This document shows positions 1 through 8,306 of a stretch of DNA of 34,208 nucleotides, one piece after another. The notes below the pieces were generated by a model. That model was not told the DNA's origin. It was given only the letters and a program-made list of their open reading frames with translations, and searched no databases. Within the stretch, counting starts at the first letter, position 1, and each line of letters starts with the position of its first letter. A program made the translations under genes and the position numbers. This stretch comes from an uncultured Clostridia bacterium (lineage in GTDB: Bacteria; Bacillota; Clostridia; UBA1381), in the NCBI GenBank assembly GCA_910585795.1, contig CAJUFV010000272.1, positions 1-34,208 on the forward strand, read 5' to 3'.

Positions 1-9
1 CCTCGTAAG

Positions 10-47
10 TCCTATTGTAACATAAAATCTATAAATAATCAATAGGA
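10..47 (+). promoter_or_regulatory. Inverted repeat masking the first ribosome-binding site
   Basis: TCCTATTG at 10-17 is the exact reverse complement of CAATAGGA at 40-47, with 22 bases between. The right arm covers part of the AGGAGG ribosome-binding site of the gene starting at 58, so in RNA the 8-bp stem could hide it. This is seen directly; any regulatory role is inference, and an 8-bp match in AT-rich DNA may be chance. Confidence 0.25.
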
Positions 48-57
48 GGAAATAACA

Positions 58-549
58 ATGACTTATAAAATCGAAGCGACAAAGGACGGAAAAATCATTA
101 AAACTGAATACACGGAGGGTAAATATTCTGACGCAGAAAAAGTTATGATAAAATTTTCAAAAGAGGGATTTCACGCTAACATTAAAGATGTTATAGAGAA
201 GGACAGGAAAATGGAATTAAAATTTATCGGACACAACGAGGCTTTCAAGAGTAATGTAAAATATCAAAGGGACAGCTACACGATAGGCAACTACAATGTT
301 GCCAGAGATACAAAAGCCTATGAAGATGGAAAAACTTATGAACAGTTTGAAATAAGCGCAAATTGTGAAAAGCGATTTATTCCTACGATATATTTTCATC
401 AAAGTTTTTTCGATGGCGAGGAAAAAGAATTTAAGATACAGACTACATCTTACGGAAGCTTATCTCCCGCCGAAATACAGGAAGTCATAAACGGCTATCA
501 GGAAGCACTTAAAGTAGTAAATATTTTAACAGATAAATTTTTAAAATAG
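58..549 (+). CDS. Unknown protein, 163 aa
   Basis: I do not recognise this family. The 163-residue product is soluble, charged and lysine-rich, with no membrane segment, signal peptide or cysteine cluster. The start is well supported: AGGAGG sits 8 bases before the ATG. It opens a run of six plus-strand genes with short gaps and strong ribosome-binding sites, so all are probably co-transcribed from a promoter left of the window. Strand, size and spacing resemble phage early or accessory genes, but nothing in the sequence gives a function. Confidence 0.75.
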   Translation: MTYKIEATKDGKIIKTEYTEGKYSDAEKVMIKFSKEGFHANIKDVIEKDRKMELKFIGHNEAFKSNVKYQRDSYTIGNYNVARDTKAYEDGKTYEQFEISANCEKRFIPTIYFHQSFFDGEEKEFKIQTTSYGSLSPAEIQEVINGYQEALKVVNILTDKFLK

Positions 550-561
550 GAGGACGAAACA

Positions 562-816
562 ATGAATTTGAAAAAGTATTTTGTTTATATAGAGGACGGA
601 AAAAATCTTTTTAAGATAGCAGTTCCAGCGGAAACGGCAGAAGCGGCTGAAAAGTATTGCGAGGGTAACGGTGAGATTATCAAGGTCAAAGAAATAACGT
701 CAGAGGTACAGATTGCGGCAGAAGCGGTAGCATATGCTCTTAAAGATAGAAATTTCAACGAAACGGAAATTGACCTTGTTGTTAGGACACTGACCTCAAC
801 GGGCATAGCAGAATAG
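562..816 (+). CDS. Unknown small acidic protein, 84 aa
   Basis: This is an 84-residue acidic protein that I cannot assign. The N-terminal half (about residues 5-40) reads like a small alpha/beta unit, and the rest is helical and alanine/glutamate-rich. An AGGAGG lies just before the ATG, 12 bases after the preceding gene. It has no membrane segment, cysteine pair or known motif. It is kept because its spacing and ribosome-binding site match its neighbours, and the antisense reading frame has neither. Confidence 0.7.
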   Translation: MNLKKYFVYIEDGKNLFKIAVPAETAEAAEKYCEGNGEIIKVKEITSEVQIAAEAVAYALKDRNFNETEIDLVVRTLTSTGIAE

Positions 817-827
817 GAGGAGTTAAA

Positions 828-1034
828 ATGATTTATTACGCAATCACGTCAAAGCGCGACAAGGTAACAAGATATGTAAAAGAGGGCGATTATATGACCG
901 CTTATGAAATAGTAATGGAAATCACAGGTGATAACCACGAAGACAGCGAAGATGCGTCAAGCTGGTGCGACCTTGCGTCCATTGGTGAAACCTACGAACA
1001 CGACACATTCACTATTGAGATAATTGAGGATTAA
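828..1034 (+). CDS. Unknown small acidic protein, 68 aa
   Basis: A 68-residue protein rich in Asp and Glu, of unknown family. Its ATG follows an ATAGGAGGAG ribosome-binding site that overlaps the stop region of the preceding gene, indicating one transcript. The central stretch (about residues 15-50) is strongly acidic and contains one cysteine. Small acidic proteins of this kind are common in phage accessory regions and some block host enzymes, but that would be a guess here. Confidence 0.65.
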   Translation: MIYYAITSKRDKVTRYVKEGDYMTAYEIVMEITGDNHEDSEDASSWCDLASIGETYEHDTFTIEIIED

Positions 1035-1048
1035 AGGAGTTGTTAAAA

Positions 1049-1351
1049 ATGAAAATACAAGGATATTCAATGAAATGCAGTTGTCACACCTATATTACTT
1101 TATATTATGATGGGAAATTTGTTCACTGTTATGACAATGACCTTCACCACGACAATCCTGATAAAGATGAATATTATACAGAACACATTATTGCATCAAT
1201 CGAGAAAAGAACAAGAATGAAAATTACAGATATTCCTATTATTGGATATGTTGAAGATTTTGACGGAATGCGATTTTTATACGGGGGGTTTAAAAAAGGT
1301 TCTGAATGGTTGAATAGAAATCAAGAGCAAAAGTTGAAGGCTGAAATATAA
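1049..1351 (+). CDS. Unknown protein with N-terminal Cys/His residues, 100 aa
   Basis: I chose the ATG at 1049. An in-frame TTG at 1040 touches the AAAGGAG ribosome-binding site, while the ATG lies about 9 bases after it. The 100-residue product has a KCSCH motif near residue 10 and clustered histidines near residues 33-35, which could bind a metal, but I recognise no family. It continues the plus-strand run 14 bases after the previous gene. Confidence 0.65.
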   Translation: MKIQGYSMKCSCHTYITLYYDGKFVHCYDNDLHHDNPDKDEYYTEHIIASIEKRTRMKITDIPIIGYVEDFDGMRFLYGGFKKGSEWLNRNQEQKLKAEI

Positions 1352-1364
1352 AACTGTAAACCGA

Positions 1365-1384
1365 GGGCGGCGGTCATACCGCCC
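1365..1384 (+). other. GC-rich hairpin in the gap between two small genes
   Basis: GGGCGG (1365-1370) pairs with CCGCCC (1379-1384) around an 8-base loop; an alternative register pairs GGCGGT with ACCGCC around CAT. No T-run follows, so it is not a standard terminator. It ends a few bases before the AGAAAGGAG ribosome-binding site of the gene at 1400. It stands out in AT-rich surroundings and may be an RNA-stabilising or processing hairpin. Confidence 0.4.
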
Positions 1385-1399
1385 AGAAAGGAGTATACT

Positions 1400-1630
1400 A
1401 TGAACATTTTGAGAAGAAAAACAATTCAGAAAATTATCGACAATTTATATGATTTAAAAAATCAGCTTGATGATGTGTTTGATGATGAGCAGGAATACCG
1501 CGACAGCATACCCGAGAATATGCAGGGCGGAGAGCGCTACGAGCGAGCTGATGAAGCCTGCGATAATCTTTCGGAAGCGGTAGAAGGATTGGACGAGGTA
1601 ATCAGCAGTTTAGAAGCTGCTGTTGAGTAA
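1400..1630 (+). CDS. Small acidic coiled-coil protein, 76 aa
   Basis: A 76-residue protein that is almost entirely helical and acidic, with heptad-like leucine/isoleucine spacing over residues about 8-35 and 50-75 and a polar break between them. This suggests a short helical hairpin. It has an AGAAAGGAG ribosome-binding site. Similar helical proteins are common unknowns in Clostridia phages. I cannot name a function. Confidence 0.65.
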   Translation: MNILRRKTIQKIIDNLYDLKNQLDDVFDDEQEYRDSIPENMQGGERYERADEACDNLSEAVEGLDEVISSLEAAVE

Positions 1631-1644
1631 GGGAGGAAAATAAA

Positions 1645-2148
1645 ATGAAAACATATGGAGATTTAGATTTGAAAAAACTTCGCGAGTTTTGCGAATTAGA
1701 TTTTGCACATTATACCTACAGAAAGGGTCAATGTTCGTGTTGTTACGGACCACTTGATATGTCAAAACGCTATTGGCGTAATGGTAAAAAGCCAATTCCT
1801 GTTTACACTTCCGGAAATGAAAAAGACGGTGGTACGTTCCACTATGAGCTTGATGGCAAAAAAGTAGACACAAATAAAATAACCTATATTTTATTCAAAA
1901 ACGCTTGCAATGGCAGAGGGCGAATAAAAAATAAAGAGCAGTATATTACAAACCATACTTGTATTGAATATCACTTTAAAGACACCCAACAAAAAGAACA
2001 AGTTTGCCGAGAACTTATGGCACAGCTTGATAATGATTATGTTGTGGCTGTTCCCAAAGATGATAATTATTGCATTATAATTTATACTGCTGATGAACTC
2101 AATTATCAAGAATTAAAGAAAAATTATTATACCTTAAATAGTAAATAG
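1645..2148 (+). CDS. Unknown protein with a CxCC motif, 167 aa
   Basis: The last gene of the plus-strand run, 14 bases after its neighbour, with GGGAGG before the ATG. The N-terminal third has a CSCCYGP motif near residue 29, followed by basic and aromatic residues, possibly half of a zinc knuckle. The C-terminal half (about residues 105-160) reads as a small alpha/beta domain. I recognise no family. Transcription of this run probably stops at the hairpin at 2257-2291. Confidence 0.65.
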   Translation: MKTYGDLDLKKLREFCELDFAHYTYRKGQCSCCYGPLDMSKRYWRNGKKPIPVYTSGNEKDGGTFHYELDGKKVDTNKITYILFKNACNGRGRIKNKEQYITNHTCIEYHFKDTQQKEQVCRELMAQLDNDYVVAVPKDDNYCIIIYTADELNYQELKKNYYTLNSK

Positions 2149-2256
2149 GCATTACGCTCTCATAAAACAAGTTGCGACACGCAAAAGTTATTTAGACAAG
2201 AAACTACTGTCAACGTTATAAAAATCGTTTTACGAGCATTTACAACGCGAAATAGA

Positions 2257-2291
2257 AAAACCGCCTTTCTATGAATTAGAAAAGCGGTTTT
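2257..2291. terminator. Bidirectional intrinsic terminator between convergent units
   Basis: A 14-base arm at 2257-2270 pairs with 2278-2291 around a 7-base loop, with one mismatch. The arms end in AAAACCGC and GCGGTTTT, giving T-runs on both strands. It lies between the last plus-strand gene and the end of the minus-strand amidase, where a shared terminator is expected. The rest of the 2149-2321 gap shows nothing else. Confidence 0.85.
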
Positions 2292-2321
2292 GCTTTATTT
2301 ACATTTAATAATTTTATAAAA

Positions 2322-3335
2322 TTACATTAACTTAAACGCATTACATACAAGTCCCATAAAGCAACCAAACGACGTAGCCGCCTCAAAATTGGTATATGCC
2401 TCTGGTGTTGTAATTATACCCTTATCGCATAAGCTGTCCAAACAGTTCCGCGCCCAATGGTCTGTTTTACGGTCTTTATACCGCTTACACATACCGCCTG
2501 TCACACTGTCCATAAGTGCAAGACATAACGCATTTGACATATTTGCGTCACTTGTTATAAGGTCAACATACTGTTGCTTGTCCGTAATAATACCTTTTCC
2601 ACATAGAGATATAATAACAGGCTGCGCCCAATGTATAGACGCGTCAGCCTCATTACTTCCCCAACGTCCGCCTGTAATATTATCAAGTAATGCTATCCCG
2701 TAAGATACAGGCATATCACATTCGTAATACTTCCATACATCTTTATCAAGATAACCAAGACTTGCAAGTTTATCGCAATACTTTTCAGCCCAATGGTCGC
2801 CTGACTTCGGAGCTTGCAGTCCAAAACCCTCCGCAATACCTGACACAATTGCAGATATAACACTTGACTTTCTTATCCTGTATGTATTGTTATCGGATAA
2901 GTTATCAATAAAACATACTTCAAGCAATGCCGCCGATACGCCCTGACGTTTTGCCGCTGAAATGACATTGAAATTTGTGCGCTTAACACCGCGATTTATA
3001 AATCCTACATCATTTGCAAGTTGTCTTACAATTGCACTTTCAACGCCTGTTCTCTGCTCTGATGTCGTTACATATATTTCCGTACCGTTCGCCACCTCGT
3101 TAAACTTGTTAAAATGAATTTCAAGCACATAGTCATATGGTTTAAAATTATAACTATGAGTTTTCAGGTATTCAAAATAATTCTTTGAAGTATCTGCAAT
3201 AGTTACATCACATATACCACGCATTTTATCGGCAAGGAGTTTAACAACTTCACGCGTCAAGTCTGCCTCTTTACAGCCATAGGCGCACGCTCCGCTGTCA
3301 CCATTACCGTGTCCGGCTATTAGTAGTATCTTCAT
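2322..3335 (-). CDS. Endolysin: N-acetylmuramoyl-L-alanine amidase with three C-terminal wall-binding repeats
   Basis: This enzyme cuts the bond between muramic acid and the stem peptide of peptidoglycan at lysis. The Amidase_3 domain covers residues 1-175, with the zinc ligands and catalytic acid visible: His9 (IAGHGNGD), Glu23, His74 (LEIHFN) and Glu139 (LLEVCF). Residues about 180-337 hold three repeats of about 50 residues, each starting with HWA and containing a GxI or GxL turn, resembling SLH-type wall-binding modules. There is no signal peptide, as expected for a holin-dependent lysin. Of three consecutive ATGs I chose the third (3335), 8 bases after GGAGG. It overlaps the holin gene by about 32 bases. 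Confidence 0.9.
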   Translation of the reverse strand: MKILLIAGHGNGDSGACAYGCKEADLTREVVKLLADKMRGICDVTIADTSKNYFEYLKTHSYNFKPYDYVLEIHFNKFNEVANGTEIYVTTSEQRTGVESAIVRQLANDVGFINRGVKRTNFNVISAAKRQGVSAALLEVCFIDNLSDNNTYRIRKSSVISAIVSGIAEGFGLQAPKSGDHWAEKYCDKLASLGYLDKDVWKYYECDMPVSYGIALLDNITGGRWGSNEADASIHWAQPVIISLCGKGIITDKQQYVDLITSDANMSNALCLALMDSVTGGMCKRYKDRKTDHWARNCLDSLCDKGIITTPEAYTNFEAATSFGCFMGLVCNAFKLM

Positions 3336-3783
3336 CATCATTACCTCCCGCCATAGTGTTTATTTTATCATTCGCCACTTCCAATCCCTTAATCAGCCAT
3401 ACAGGGATTTTTACACCTATTTCAACAAAGTTTTCAAGAATAGAACGTATTTCATTTATAATTGATGTAGCAAGCGTCAGCCAGCCTATCAAATATGTAA
3501 AACCTAAATTTATACCAATAATCTCTCCCAAGTCCTCAAACGCATATCCCAAAAAGAACGCTATGCCGATTATAACCCAATAAGCAATTTTCTTTACAAT
3601 GCCTTTATAGCCTTTATTACTGCTTTCTGTTCCGAGCGTCCTTGCTTTGTAAATACCAGTGAAAAAGTCTATTACATTCAGTATTAAGAGTGCGGCAAAG
3701 AAATACCAATACACTCCGAATATAGCACTGAACGCCATAACTATTCCACCCCAAAACCAATTTATTCCGTCTAAAATTTTCAT
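3304..3783 (-). CDS. Phage holin, toxin-secretion/lysis family (Phage_holin_4)
   Basis: A membrane protein expected to form holes in the cytoplasmic membrane at lysis, letting the amidase reach the wall. Three to four hydrophobic helices lie between residues about 10 and 110. The spacing, with an NVIDFFTGIYKA motif near residues 36-47 after the second helix, matches the Firmicutes TcdE/BhlA-like holin family. The 159-residue length is usual. The C-terminus is polar and charged. Its 3' end overlaps the amidase start, and it abuts the signal peptidase gene upstream, forming a lysis unit at the end of the late operon. Confidence 0.88.
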   Translation of the reverse strand: MKILDGINWFWGGIVMAFSAIFGVYWYFFAALLILNVIDFFTGIYKARTLGTESSNKGYKGIVKKIAYWVIIGIAFFLGYAFEDLGEIIGINLGFTYLIGWLTLATSIINEIRSILENFVEIGVKIPVWLIKGLEVANDKINTMAGGNDDEDTTNSRTR

Positions 3784-4247
3784 TACTTCTTACCTCTCTT
3801 TCCTATAATCACTTTACCCAACAACTGCCACTGTTCAATCACGCCAAAATCTCGGCTGTCTGTGCTTGAACGCCTGTTGTCACCCATAACAAAGTAACAC
3901 CCGTCAGGTACAACTGTATTAACAGTCTTTCCGCCTCGATTTTTCGGCAATATATACGGTTCATTTAACGGTCTGCCGTTTATTATTACCGCACCTTTTC
4001 TTGTTACCTGTAATTTATCGCCTCCAACGGCAATAATGCGTTTAGTGTATGGTATAATACCCTGCACATATATAACGGCAATATCACCGCGTTTATATTC
4101 CTTAACAAAAGGACGAGGAATAACACGGTACACCCCATTGTTATGCAATGTCGGATACATACTGTGTCCCTTAATTCTTATGTAGCTCGGCAGTAAAGCC
4201 AATATAAGCAATACTCCGATTATTGAAATTATTATGTATTTAATCAC
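3783..4247 (-). CDS. lepB: Type I signal peptidase (S26 family)
   Basis: The 154-residue product has one N-terminal membrane helix (residues 3-20) followed by all conserved boxes of bacterial type I signal peptidases: Ser29 nucleophile in GHSMYPT, Lys69 general base in TKRIIAVGGD, and the GDNRRSSTDSRDFG box at 122-135. It should therefore cleave exported proteins at the outer membrane face. The start is a GTG 6 bases after AAGGAGG, overlapping the end of the upstream gene by 8 bases. It sits between a fibre-like gene and the holin, which is unusual for a phage. No protein with a clear cleavable signal peptide is encoded in this window, so its substrate is unknown. Confidence 0.92.
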   Translation of the reverse strand: MIKYIIISIIGVLLILALLPSYIRIKGHSMYPTLHNNGVYRVIPRPFVKEYKRGDIAVIYVQGIIPYTKRIIAVGGDKLQVTRKGAVIINGRPLNEPYILPKNRGGKTVNTVVPDGCYFVMGDNRRSSTDSRDFGVIEQWQLLGKVIIGKRGKK

Positions 4248-5382
4248 TGTCAGCCTCCTTGATTTCCAACACTCCCCACCACTCGTTGTAACCTGCATAA
4301 TATTGTGTTACACGCTCATATTTACCCGTTGCTTTAATACATACACGGTATTTTCCTTTTTCTATCGGCGGTTCTGTCGTGTACTCTTCCATATCGGCGT
4401 TCCAAGTATTATCGCTATTGACATACGGCTTATAGTATACAACAGTACCACCGTCTGGAGGTGTGCCGTTCTGTACAACGCTTGTTGTATACCCAAAATC
4501 GTGCGGCTGTCCGTCATATGTATATACCTGTGATTTCTGTGCGTCTACATTAAGCGTCCAACCGTCTATCTGTATAACTGATGTATAGTCTGTACGGTAT
4601 TTACCGCCTTTTGCAGTTTCGCCTGTAAGAATAACCTGTGCTAAATATTGTCCGCAATCGGTAACACTTTCGGTCTTTTCAGCTCCATATACAACCTTAA
4701 ATTCGGCGTCAGATTTATCTATACATATAATTCTAAGCTGTTGCGGCTCTCCTGTATACTGAAAACAACTGCCGCTAACATTTTGAAAATGCAGTGATTT
4801 TGATTTAATACGAAATCCAATGCGCCTTTGCGCTGTCCGTCCTGTTGCGTCAGTTACTTTCATATAAATATATCTCAATTCATTACCTACTGTGGGTGTA
4901 CCTGATAATATACCGTCCTCCGTAATTGTACAGCCCGGCGGACGTAATGAGTTTGTATAGCTCCATTTATACGGCGGTTGCCCTCCGCTTGCCTGTAACT
5001 GCTCTGTTATAAGGGTGTCATATTCTGCGACTACCTCACTTGTAACTATCTGCAACACTTGTATTTCCCGTATCTTGTCCCCATATTCTGATAATGGTAC
5101 ATCAACACCGCATTCCACACCTCCGCCAATAATAGCCTGACGTATCTGTTCTTTGACTGCCTTGCACCAATACACATAGTTTATTATATTGCTTATTACT
5201 ACTGGCAAACGTTCAGGATACGCATATTCATCTGTATATGTATCACCGTATAATTGACGTATAGCATTTGCATATCGGTTATAACCTTTATTATCAGGAA
5301 TATTACCGCCCTTTTCAATAATGGCGGCTCTTATATCTGAAAAAGATGACATCATAAGCTGCCATTTTTCAAGTATTGTCAT
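4240..5382 (-). CDS. Fibre/adhesion-like protein with Ig-type and MBG-like domains
   Basis: A 380-residue protein probably on the outside of the virion. Residues about 10-45 and 65-105 contain two related motifs of the form IRxAIIxxG...Y...IRx, typical of the N-terminal ends of Clostridia phage tail proteins. Residues about 110-190 look like a putative-Ig (He_PIG) domain, with GGQPPYKWS and DGILSGTP signatures. Two further beta domains follow (about 195-275 and 280-375), each with a Y-T/D-G-x-P/E motif like MBG domains. It has no signal peptide. It lies after the collar fibre gene, so host binding is likely but inferred. Confidence 0.7.
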   Translation of the reverse strand: MTILEKWQLMMSSFSDIRAAIIEKGGNIPDNKGYNRYANAIRQLYGDTYTDEYAYPERLPVVISNIINYVYWCKAVKEQIRQAIIGGGVECGVDVPLSEYGDKIREIQVLQIVTSEVVAEYDTLITEQLQASGGQPPYKWSYTNSLRPPGCTITEDGILSGTPTVGNELRYIYMKVTDATGRTAQRRIGFRIKSKSLHFQNVSGSCFQYTGEPQQLRIICIDKSDAEFKVVYGAEKTESVTDCGQYLAQVILTGETAKGGKYRTDYTSVIQIDGWTLNVDAQKSQVYTYDGQPHDFGYTTSVVQNGTPPDGGTVVYYKPYVNSDNTWNADMEEYTTEPPIEKGKYRVCIKATGKYERVTQYYAGYNEWWGVLEIKEADSD

Positions 5383-5385
5383 AGG

Positions 5386-5658
5386 CTATTCCTCCGCTTC
5401 ACTATCTACCTCGTTCGGCTCATTTGCCGTTACTCCGTTTACGTCGTCAAGTTCATCAGATAATGTCCCAAGAAGTGACTGCATAGATGTCAATACCATA
5501 TCAAAACCTGACATATTATCGTGCAATGCGTCTAAATTGCCTTTTATATTTGCAAGAAGTGCTTCCGCATTTTCTATATTGCCGCGCACCATTCCCGGTA
5601 TATCTGCTTTTTCTGTGTATGAGGGAATTTGGAAATTGTTAATTGTTTTCTCAGCCAT
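5386..5658 (-). CDS. Small helical unknown protein between fibre genes
   Basis: A 90-residue acidic protein, mostly amphipathic helix from residue about 18 to 75 (leucine and methionine at heptad-like spacing), with a Glu/Asp-rich tail. The ribosome-binding site is AAGGGGTGG. It lies between the collar fibre and the Ig-domain protein with gaps of 3 and 13 bases. It could be a fibre-associated coiled coil or an assembly factor. I know of no named family that fits. Confidence 0.6.
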   Translation of the reverse strand: MAEKTINNFQIPSYTEKADIPGMVRGNIENAEALLANIKGNLDALHDNMSGFDMVLTSMQSLLGTLSDELDDVNGVTANEPNEVDSEAEE

Positions 5659-5671
5659 AATAAACCACCCC

Positions 5672-8302
5672 TTATTTTAACAATATCCTGATATGAGTAT
5701 CGTCAAGACGTTCCATAACATAAAAACCATTTTCTGTTGATGTAGCTACTCCATTTTCTGACGGATAACAATATCCATTTGCTTTACAAGTACCGTCGTC
5801 AACAACTACAAGTTTTCCACAAAAACTCCAATAATCATATTCAGAACGTTCAGCTCTCGGAATATATGTTTTCTCTGGGTCATAATCAGGATTTAGTATT
5901 GGCTCAGCTGCGTCACATTCTTCACGAACACAAATTTGATAAGTTATAGGTTCTCCAGTTTGGGGGTCAATATATTTAACTATTTTATATTCTGCGTCAT
6001 AATGTACCTTTTGCGTAAGTATCGCACCAAAAACATCTGTTAAATACTTTCCGCACCAGTTATCATCATAATTATCACCAACTACTGCTGGAGTAGCCGC
6101 TATGACACCTAAACGGCATTTGTCCATATCTTCTGCTGTCGCAAGACGCATTTTTCCATTTTCAATATACGCAAATAGTCCGCGCCTATCTTCATTATTC
6201 GGATTTCCGTCAGCCCATTCAAACATCTCTGCATAATCAGCACCAGTTGAATTAAACGCATTTAAACCGTATACATTGCCGTTATAGGCTACTCTAAATG
6301 CGTTAGAGCGATTTCCATCGCCTGAGCCATTACCAATTATAAACGCGTCACCTTTAACACCTTCTAAATCTCCTGCTGTGCCGTCTGTACTGAAATGTCC
6401 CATTTTTACTTGTTGTGATAATGCTTTATTATAAGCACCTGCAATTACAGCAGAATTAACACCATCTGCATAATTTTCTATTCCACCAATTGCAATAGAG
6501 TCTGCTCCTATTGCCTTATTTGCCATACCGCCAAGCACAGCGGAACGACTACCTCTTGTTTCAGAACTATTTGAAGCAAGAATAGCCGATTGCTCTCCAG
6601 TCGCTATATTACATTCGCCTGTAACAAGCGTATCGTCACCACTTGCTATATGACTTCTTCCAACCGAAAGTGAGCATAGTCCATAATCTCCTACCGCCCT
6701 ATCACCAACTGACAAGTTAGTAGTTATTCTGTCCCCGTCAGGATATAGTGAATTTTGTTCGATATGCGGCTTGTTATTCAAATCGTTATAACTCCCTGTA
6801 AATGCTACTGCCTTTAAATCCCCAAACCATTTCTTGATTTTACCTAACGCTGCCGACAGCTTTTCTCCGCTCGTAAGATTTGTACGTGCCTCTGATTCTG
6901 TATAAATCGGATTATCCAATTCTCTTATTTTATCATCATACTGAGTAATACCGTTGATATAATCAATAGCACTATGCTTATTGTACATACTTTTGACAGT
7001 GGAGAGAGTCCAATACAAATCCAATATTTTTATATACTGGATACCTATATTATTACTTTCTCCGCTGAATAATGTTATTTTTTGTCCGCCGTCAATCTTT
7101 ATAATACCATTGTTATTAGTAACTGGTGTGGCACTGCCTGATACTAATTTCCCATCTTGATGCCACCTTATAGTATCAGCACTTCTTGTAATAACATAAT
7201 GATGATATTCGTTATACGAATTAGGCATTATATAACCCTCGTTCGGATAAATATGCATTGCATTTGTATCGTCAAAGGTTATAAGCCTGATACCGTACGC
7301 TCCCCTCTGTTGTATTACAAATTTCCTTGTGCCCCCTATTGTAATCAAATCATTAGTTTCTGTTGTGTTTGGTACTTTTACGCTGAATGCTATTGTAAAT
7401 GCGTTTGACTGATTAAAGCATAAATAATTATCAAGCGGTATTTCAAGAGGCGTTCCGTTGCTTATAATACCGTCCTTCTGATAATTTGCACTGTTAAGAC
7501 TTACTTTATGACCTGACACTAAATCTTCCCATAATGTGTTATCTTTCCCACGCACACGCCGTTTATATATGCTCTCATTATCACCCATATTAGCAATGTC
7601 TATATAAAATTTTGTATCCTCTCCAAATTCATCTGATGTGTATTCCGGATAGTAATTTTCGTTTTGACTCTTAACTACCGAAGAGTTTATATCGGTTTGC
7701 AAGCCGTCAAGTTCCTGTATCACATCATTACTAAGTTTTTGACGTGTTACACTTTTATCAGGGTGGTCGAGTTCTGCCGCGTTCTTATGCTCGTTAAATT
7801 CTGCAAGGCTTACTTCGGCAGGTAATGTTACATTCATTTCAACATTTGCAGAGTTGTGGACAAAAAATGCTATATTAACTGTTGCGGATATAGGTACACC
7901 GCTGAATACAGGAAACGTCATTGCACTTTCTGTATTGTCACGTGTATAAGAAAACAGAATTTCGCCCCCGTCAGGGTCTTTTGCTATTAAACCAAGCTCA
8001 CGCCATATAAATTCTGTATCGCCATTCTGCACACGCACACGGGTTAATACTGTTTGTTCGTCCTCCGGCAAATAATTCTGAACATCTACTATTGCAGATG
8101 TTCCGTCTTGTCCTGTTTGTCTTGACGGTATTTCGTGTACCAATTCTGTCATAGTAACAGGGTCTTGTTCAGATATTCCGTCACCGATTACCGCTTTTGT
8201 AATGACTAACGGCTCGCCCATCATAATCAATTTATGTATCAGCCTCAAGCCTGCCGATGTAATTTTTGTTTTTTCAAAATAGCTTGCTTTTTCATTTTCC
8301 AT
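5672..8302 (-). CDS. Tail-collar fibre with LamG-like domain and self-cleaving C-terminal chaperone
   Basis: The likely receptor-binding fibre, 876 residues. Residues about 5-150 match the phage tail-collar fibre domain (DUF3751) that docks to the baseplate. Residues about 265-455 read as a concanavalin/LamG-like sugar-binding domain. Residues about 530-660 are short glycine/alanine/serine repeats (xAxGxxSxAxG), like the beta-helical stalks of Hep/Hag proteins. The C-terminus contains TGADYAEMFEWADGNP, the signature of Peptidase_G2, an intramolecular chaperone that trimerises fibres and cuts itself off. The start is the ATG 9 bases after AGGAGG at 8302, not the longer frame. Confidence 0.88.
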   Translation of the reverse strand: MENEKASYFEKTKITSAGLRLIHKLIMMGEPLVITKAVIGDGISEQDPVTMTELVHEIPSRQTGQDGTSAIVDVQNYLPEDEQTVLTRVRVQNGDTEFIWRELGLIAKDPDGGEILFSYTRDNTESAMTFPVFSGVPISATVNIAFFVHNSANVEMNVTLPAEVSLAEFNEHKNAAELDHPDKSVTRQKLSNDVIQELDGLQTDINSSVVKSQNENYYPEYTSDEFGEDTKFYIDIANMGDNESIYKRRVRGKDNTLWEDLVSGHKVSLNSANYQKDGIISNGTPLEIPLDNYLCFNQSNAFTIAFSVKVPNTTETNDLITIGGTRKFVIQQRGAYGIRLITFDDTNAMHIYPNEGYIMPNSYNEYHHYVITRSADTIRWHQDGKLVSGSATPVTNNNGIIKIDGGQKITLFSGESNNIGIQYIKILDLYWTLSTVKSMYNKHSAIDYINGITQYDDKIRELDNPIYTESEARTNLTSGEKLSAALGKIKKWFGDLKAVAFTGSYNDLNNKPHIEQNSLYPDGDRITTNLSVGDRAVGDYGLCSLSVGRSHIASGDDTLVTGECNIATGEQSAILASNSSETRGSRSAVLGGMANKAIGADSIAIGGIENYADGVNSAVIAGAYNKALSQQVKMGHFSTDGTAGDLEGVKGDAFIIGNGSGDGNRSNAFRVAYNGNVYGLNAFNSTGADYAEMFEWADGNPNNEDRRGLFAYIENGKMRLATAEDMDKCRLGVIAATPAVVGDNYDDNWCGKYLTDVFGAILTQKVHYDAEYKIVKYIDPQTGEPITYQICVREECDAAEPILNPDYDPEKTYIPRAERSEYDYWSFCGKLVVVDDGTCKANGYCYPSENGVATSTENGFYVMERLDDTHIRILLK

Positions 8303-8306
8303 TATT

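Noticed and set aside
4240..8302. Possible diversity-generating retroelement targeting fibre genes
   Set aside because: No reverse transcriptase gene and no template/variable repeat pair was seen; codons at fibre ends show no A-specific pattern that I could find.
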